Shown here one piece after another: positions 4,696-6,589 of a stretch of 6,589 nt of DNA (position 1 is its first letter; every line of letters starts with the position of its first letter). The translations under genes and the position numbers were made by a program. The stretch is taken from positions 1 to 6,589 of the forward strand of contig JAJRWO010000118.1 in assembly GCA_024276775.1 (NCBI GenBank). The letters are read 5' to 3'. This DNA is from Gammaproteobacteria bacterium. Its GTDB lineage: Bacteria > Pseudomonadota > Gammaproteobacteria > Tenderiales > Tenderiaceae. Below the pieces are notes generated by a model. The model ran no database searches. It saw only the letters and a list, made by a program, of their open reading frames with translations, and was not told the origin of the DNA.

Positions 4696-6589
4696 TCAAT
4701 CAACTGTACGCAATGTGCGTCCCTTGCCACCCACTTTGCCGCTCAACGCCGCAGCCACCAGTTCAGCCTGGGCGGCCTTATGCGAATACAACAGACCTTC
4801 GGCTGGCGCTGCATATTCTGGCCGGCCGGCATACAATATTTTCTGTTTAGCCGTCGCCAAGTCACGCAAACGAGAGTGAATGAAATACCAGGCCCCTTGG
4901 TTTTTAGGCTCTTCCTGACACCAGACAATCTCTTTCGCCTTGTTAAAACGCCCCAGCACTTTTGCCAATCGTTCATCTGGCACAGGATAAAGCTGTTCCA
5001 ATCGAATGATTGCCACACTCTTGATCGCTTGTTCACGGCGTTTTTCCAACAGGTCAAAATAGACCTTACCCGAACAAACCACAATCCGTTTTACCTGGGC
5101 TGGTGTCATGGTGTCGAGTTCATCAATCACTGTTTCAAATTTGCCTTTACTCAAGTCTTCCAGCGTCGACACAGACAGTTTGTGACGCAACAGGCTCTTG
5201 GGGGACATGACAATCAGTGGTTTGCGGTAAGGCCGCAATACCTGCCGTCGCAACATGTGAAACATCTGCGCGGGAGTAGTGGGATAAACCACCTGCATAT
5301 TGTCACAGGCACACAACTGCAAATAACGCTCCAGTCGCGCTGATGAATGCTCAGGCCCTTGGCCGTCATAGCCATGCGGCAATAACATGACCAAACCACA
5401 CAGGCGACTCCACTTCACTTCACCTGCGCTAATGAATTGATCAATAACCACCTGGGCACCGTTAGCAAAATCACCAAACTGCGCCTCCCAAATCACCAAT
5501 TCATCAGGCGAGGCTGTGGCATAGCCATATTCAAAACCCAGCACAGCTTCTTCCGACAACAATGAATCTATGACACGAAAATGAGCCTGATCTTCACTCA
5601 GCTTCTGTAATGGCACATAGGCTTCGCGCTGTTTTTGATTATGAAAAACGGCATGGCGATGAAAAAAAGTACCGCGGCCACTATCCTGCCCGGAAAGACG
5701 TATTGGAAACCCTTCCTGTAATAAGCCAGCATAAGCTACATTTTCGGCAAACCCCCAATCAACAGGCATTTCACCGCTAGCCATCTTGCGCCTATCATTC
5801 ATTACTTTGGCCGCGCGCGAATGTAGTTCAAAATCTTTTGGCACCGAGGTCAGCTTGTCAGCAAACTGTCTAATCAGTTTTAATGGTATTGCCGTTTTAG
5901 CCTCCTGGCTCCAATGAATATTTTTATAAGGTGCCCAGTCAACGGCAAACTCTTTTTCCACGTCATTCACCAGTTCACGCGACACCAACTTGCCTTCATC
6001 AAGCATGTTGCGATAATCATCAAGCATGGTCGCCGCATCATCGCCACTGATCACACCTTCATCCAGTAGCTGTTTGGTATACAAACTAACCGCCGTCTCA
6101 TGAGTACGAATCTTTTGATACATCACCGGCTGGGTAACAGCCGGTTCATCCGCCTCGTTATGGCCATGACGGCGATAGCACACCATATCGATTACCACAT
6201 CACGATTAAACTGTTGCCGATAATCGAGTGCCAACTGAGTGACATAAATCACGGCTTCAGGGTCATCACCATTGACATGAAAAACAGGCGCCTGAATCAT
6301 ACGCGCAACCTCAGTACAGTACATGGTTGAACGTACATCAAGCGGATTACTGGTGGTAAAACCGATTTGATTATTAATGATAATATGCACAGTACCACCC
6401 GTGGTAAAACCACGTGCCTGAGACATATTTAAAGTTTCCATCACCACGCCCTGACCGGCAAATGCCGCGTCACCATGAATCAGTACCGGCAATACCTGGC
6501 TACCAGTAATATCACCACGTCGATGTTGACGGGCACGCACTGAACCTTCCACGACCGGGTTAACAATTTCCAGATGCGATGGATTAAAG
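4696..6589 (-). CDS. sucA: 2-oxoglutarate dehydrogenase E1 component (5' truncated by the window)
   Basis: About 631 C-terminal residues of the thiamine-diphosphate-dependent E1 are visible. This enzyme decarboxylates 2-oxoglutarate and succinylates the E2 lipoyl arm. The frame is open to the window edge, starting FNPSHLEIVNPVV; the GTG at 6552-6550 is an internal Val, not the start. Compared with E. coli SucA (about 933 residues), roughly 300 N-terminal residues are missing. The ThDP/Mg motif starts at HGDAAF (Asp codon 6471-6469) and closes at INNQIGFTTSNP, whose second Asn (6372-6370) lies 33 residues after that Asp, the same spacing as in E. coli. CYRRHGHNEADEP follows, then the C-terminal transketolase-like half with DSGRGTFFHRHAV, WEAQFGDFANGAQ, LPHGYDGQGPEHSSAR, MSPKSLLRH and WCQEEPKNQGAWY. 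The C-terminus carries a basic tail (SGKVGGKGRTLRTVD) about 15 residues beyond the E. coli end. Its promoter lies outside the window. Confidence 0.97.
   Translation of the reverse strand, partial: FNPSHLEIVNPVVEGSVRARQHRRGDITGSQVLPVLIHGDAAFAGQGVVMETLNMSQARGFTTGGTVHIIINNQIGFTTSNPLDVRSTMYCTEVARMIQAPVFHVNGDDPEAVIYVTQLALDYRQQFNRDVVIDMVCYRRHGHNEADEPAVTQPVMYQKIRTHETAVSLYTKQLLDEGVISGDDAATMLDDYRNMLDEGKLVSRELVNDVEKEFAVDWAPYKNIHWSQEAKTAIPLKLIRQFADKLTSVPKDFELHSRAAKVMNDRRKMASGEMPVDWGFAENVAYAGLLQEGFPIRLSGQDSGRGTFFHRHAVFHNQKQREAYVPLQKLSEDQAHFRVIDSLLSEEAVLGFEYGYATASPDELVIWEAQFGDFANGAQVVIDQFISAGEVKWSRLCGLVMLLPHGYDGQGPEHSSARLERYLQLCACDNMQVVYPTTPAQMFHMLRRQVLRPYRKPLIVMSPKSLLRHKLSVSTLEDLSKGKFETVIDELDTMTPAQVKRIVVCSGKVYFDLLEKRREQAIKSVAIIRLEQLYPVPDERLAKVLGRFNKAKEIVWCQEEPKNQGAWYFIHSRLRDLATAKQKILYAGRPEYAAPAEGLLYSHKAAQAELVAAALSGKVGGKGRTLRTVD

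Noticed and set aside
4780..5343. A 187-codon plus-strand open frame inside sucA
   Set aside because: It lies wholly antisense to a well-matched sucA coding region, has no recognisable domain, and its residue mix looks like reversed coding sequence.
6550..6552. GTG as the sucA start codon
   Set aside because: The frame stays open upstream to the window edge and encodes FNPSHLEIVNPVV, conserved E1 sequence, so the GTG is an internal valine.

Overview
The window looks like ordinary chromosomal DNA of a proteobacterium, most likely a gammaproteobacterium. The 2-oxoglutarate dehydrogenase subunits closely resemble the Escherichia coli and Pseudomonas proteins in their motifs, including the extended active-site segment typical of Pseudomonas LpdG-type E3. 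I cannot name a genus. The window holds two gene clusters that converge on a short intergenic scar.

Left side, plus strand (1-1766): the last codons of an unidentified gene overlap by ATGA with an SMP-30/gluconolactonase-family lactonase (48-893). After a 57-base gap comes a classical short-chain dehydrogenase with strong resemblance to glucose 1-dehydrogenase (951-1766). Together they could oxidise glucose to glucono-lactone and hydrolyse it to gluconate, a direct, non-phosphorylating route. The upstream gene was probably co-translated with the lactonase, but only 16 residues of it are visible.

Middle (1767-1958): 192 bases between the convergent 3' ends. No intact gene lies here. On the minus strand there is an eroded piece of an ISAs1-type transposase N-terminus. 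Between it and the lpd stop is a short unexplained open stretch with a small partial duplication of the lpd tail. No convincing intrinsic terminator was found.

Right side, minus strand (1959-6589): sucA (E1, 5' end beyond the window), sucB (E2) and lpd (E3), transcribed in that order from right to left. This is the complete 2-oxoglutarate dehydrogenase complex of the TCA cycle in one operon. sucA and sucB are separated by 70 bases with a stem-loop; sucB and lpd by 12 bases. All visible catalytic and cofactor residues are present.

I see no CRISPR array, tRNA, rRNA, prophage, defence system or clearly novel system. The points most worth a second look are the glucose-oxidation pair with its coupled, truncated upstream partner, and the transposase scar at the convergent junction.
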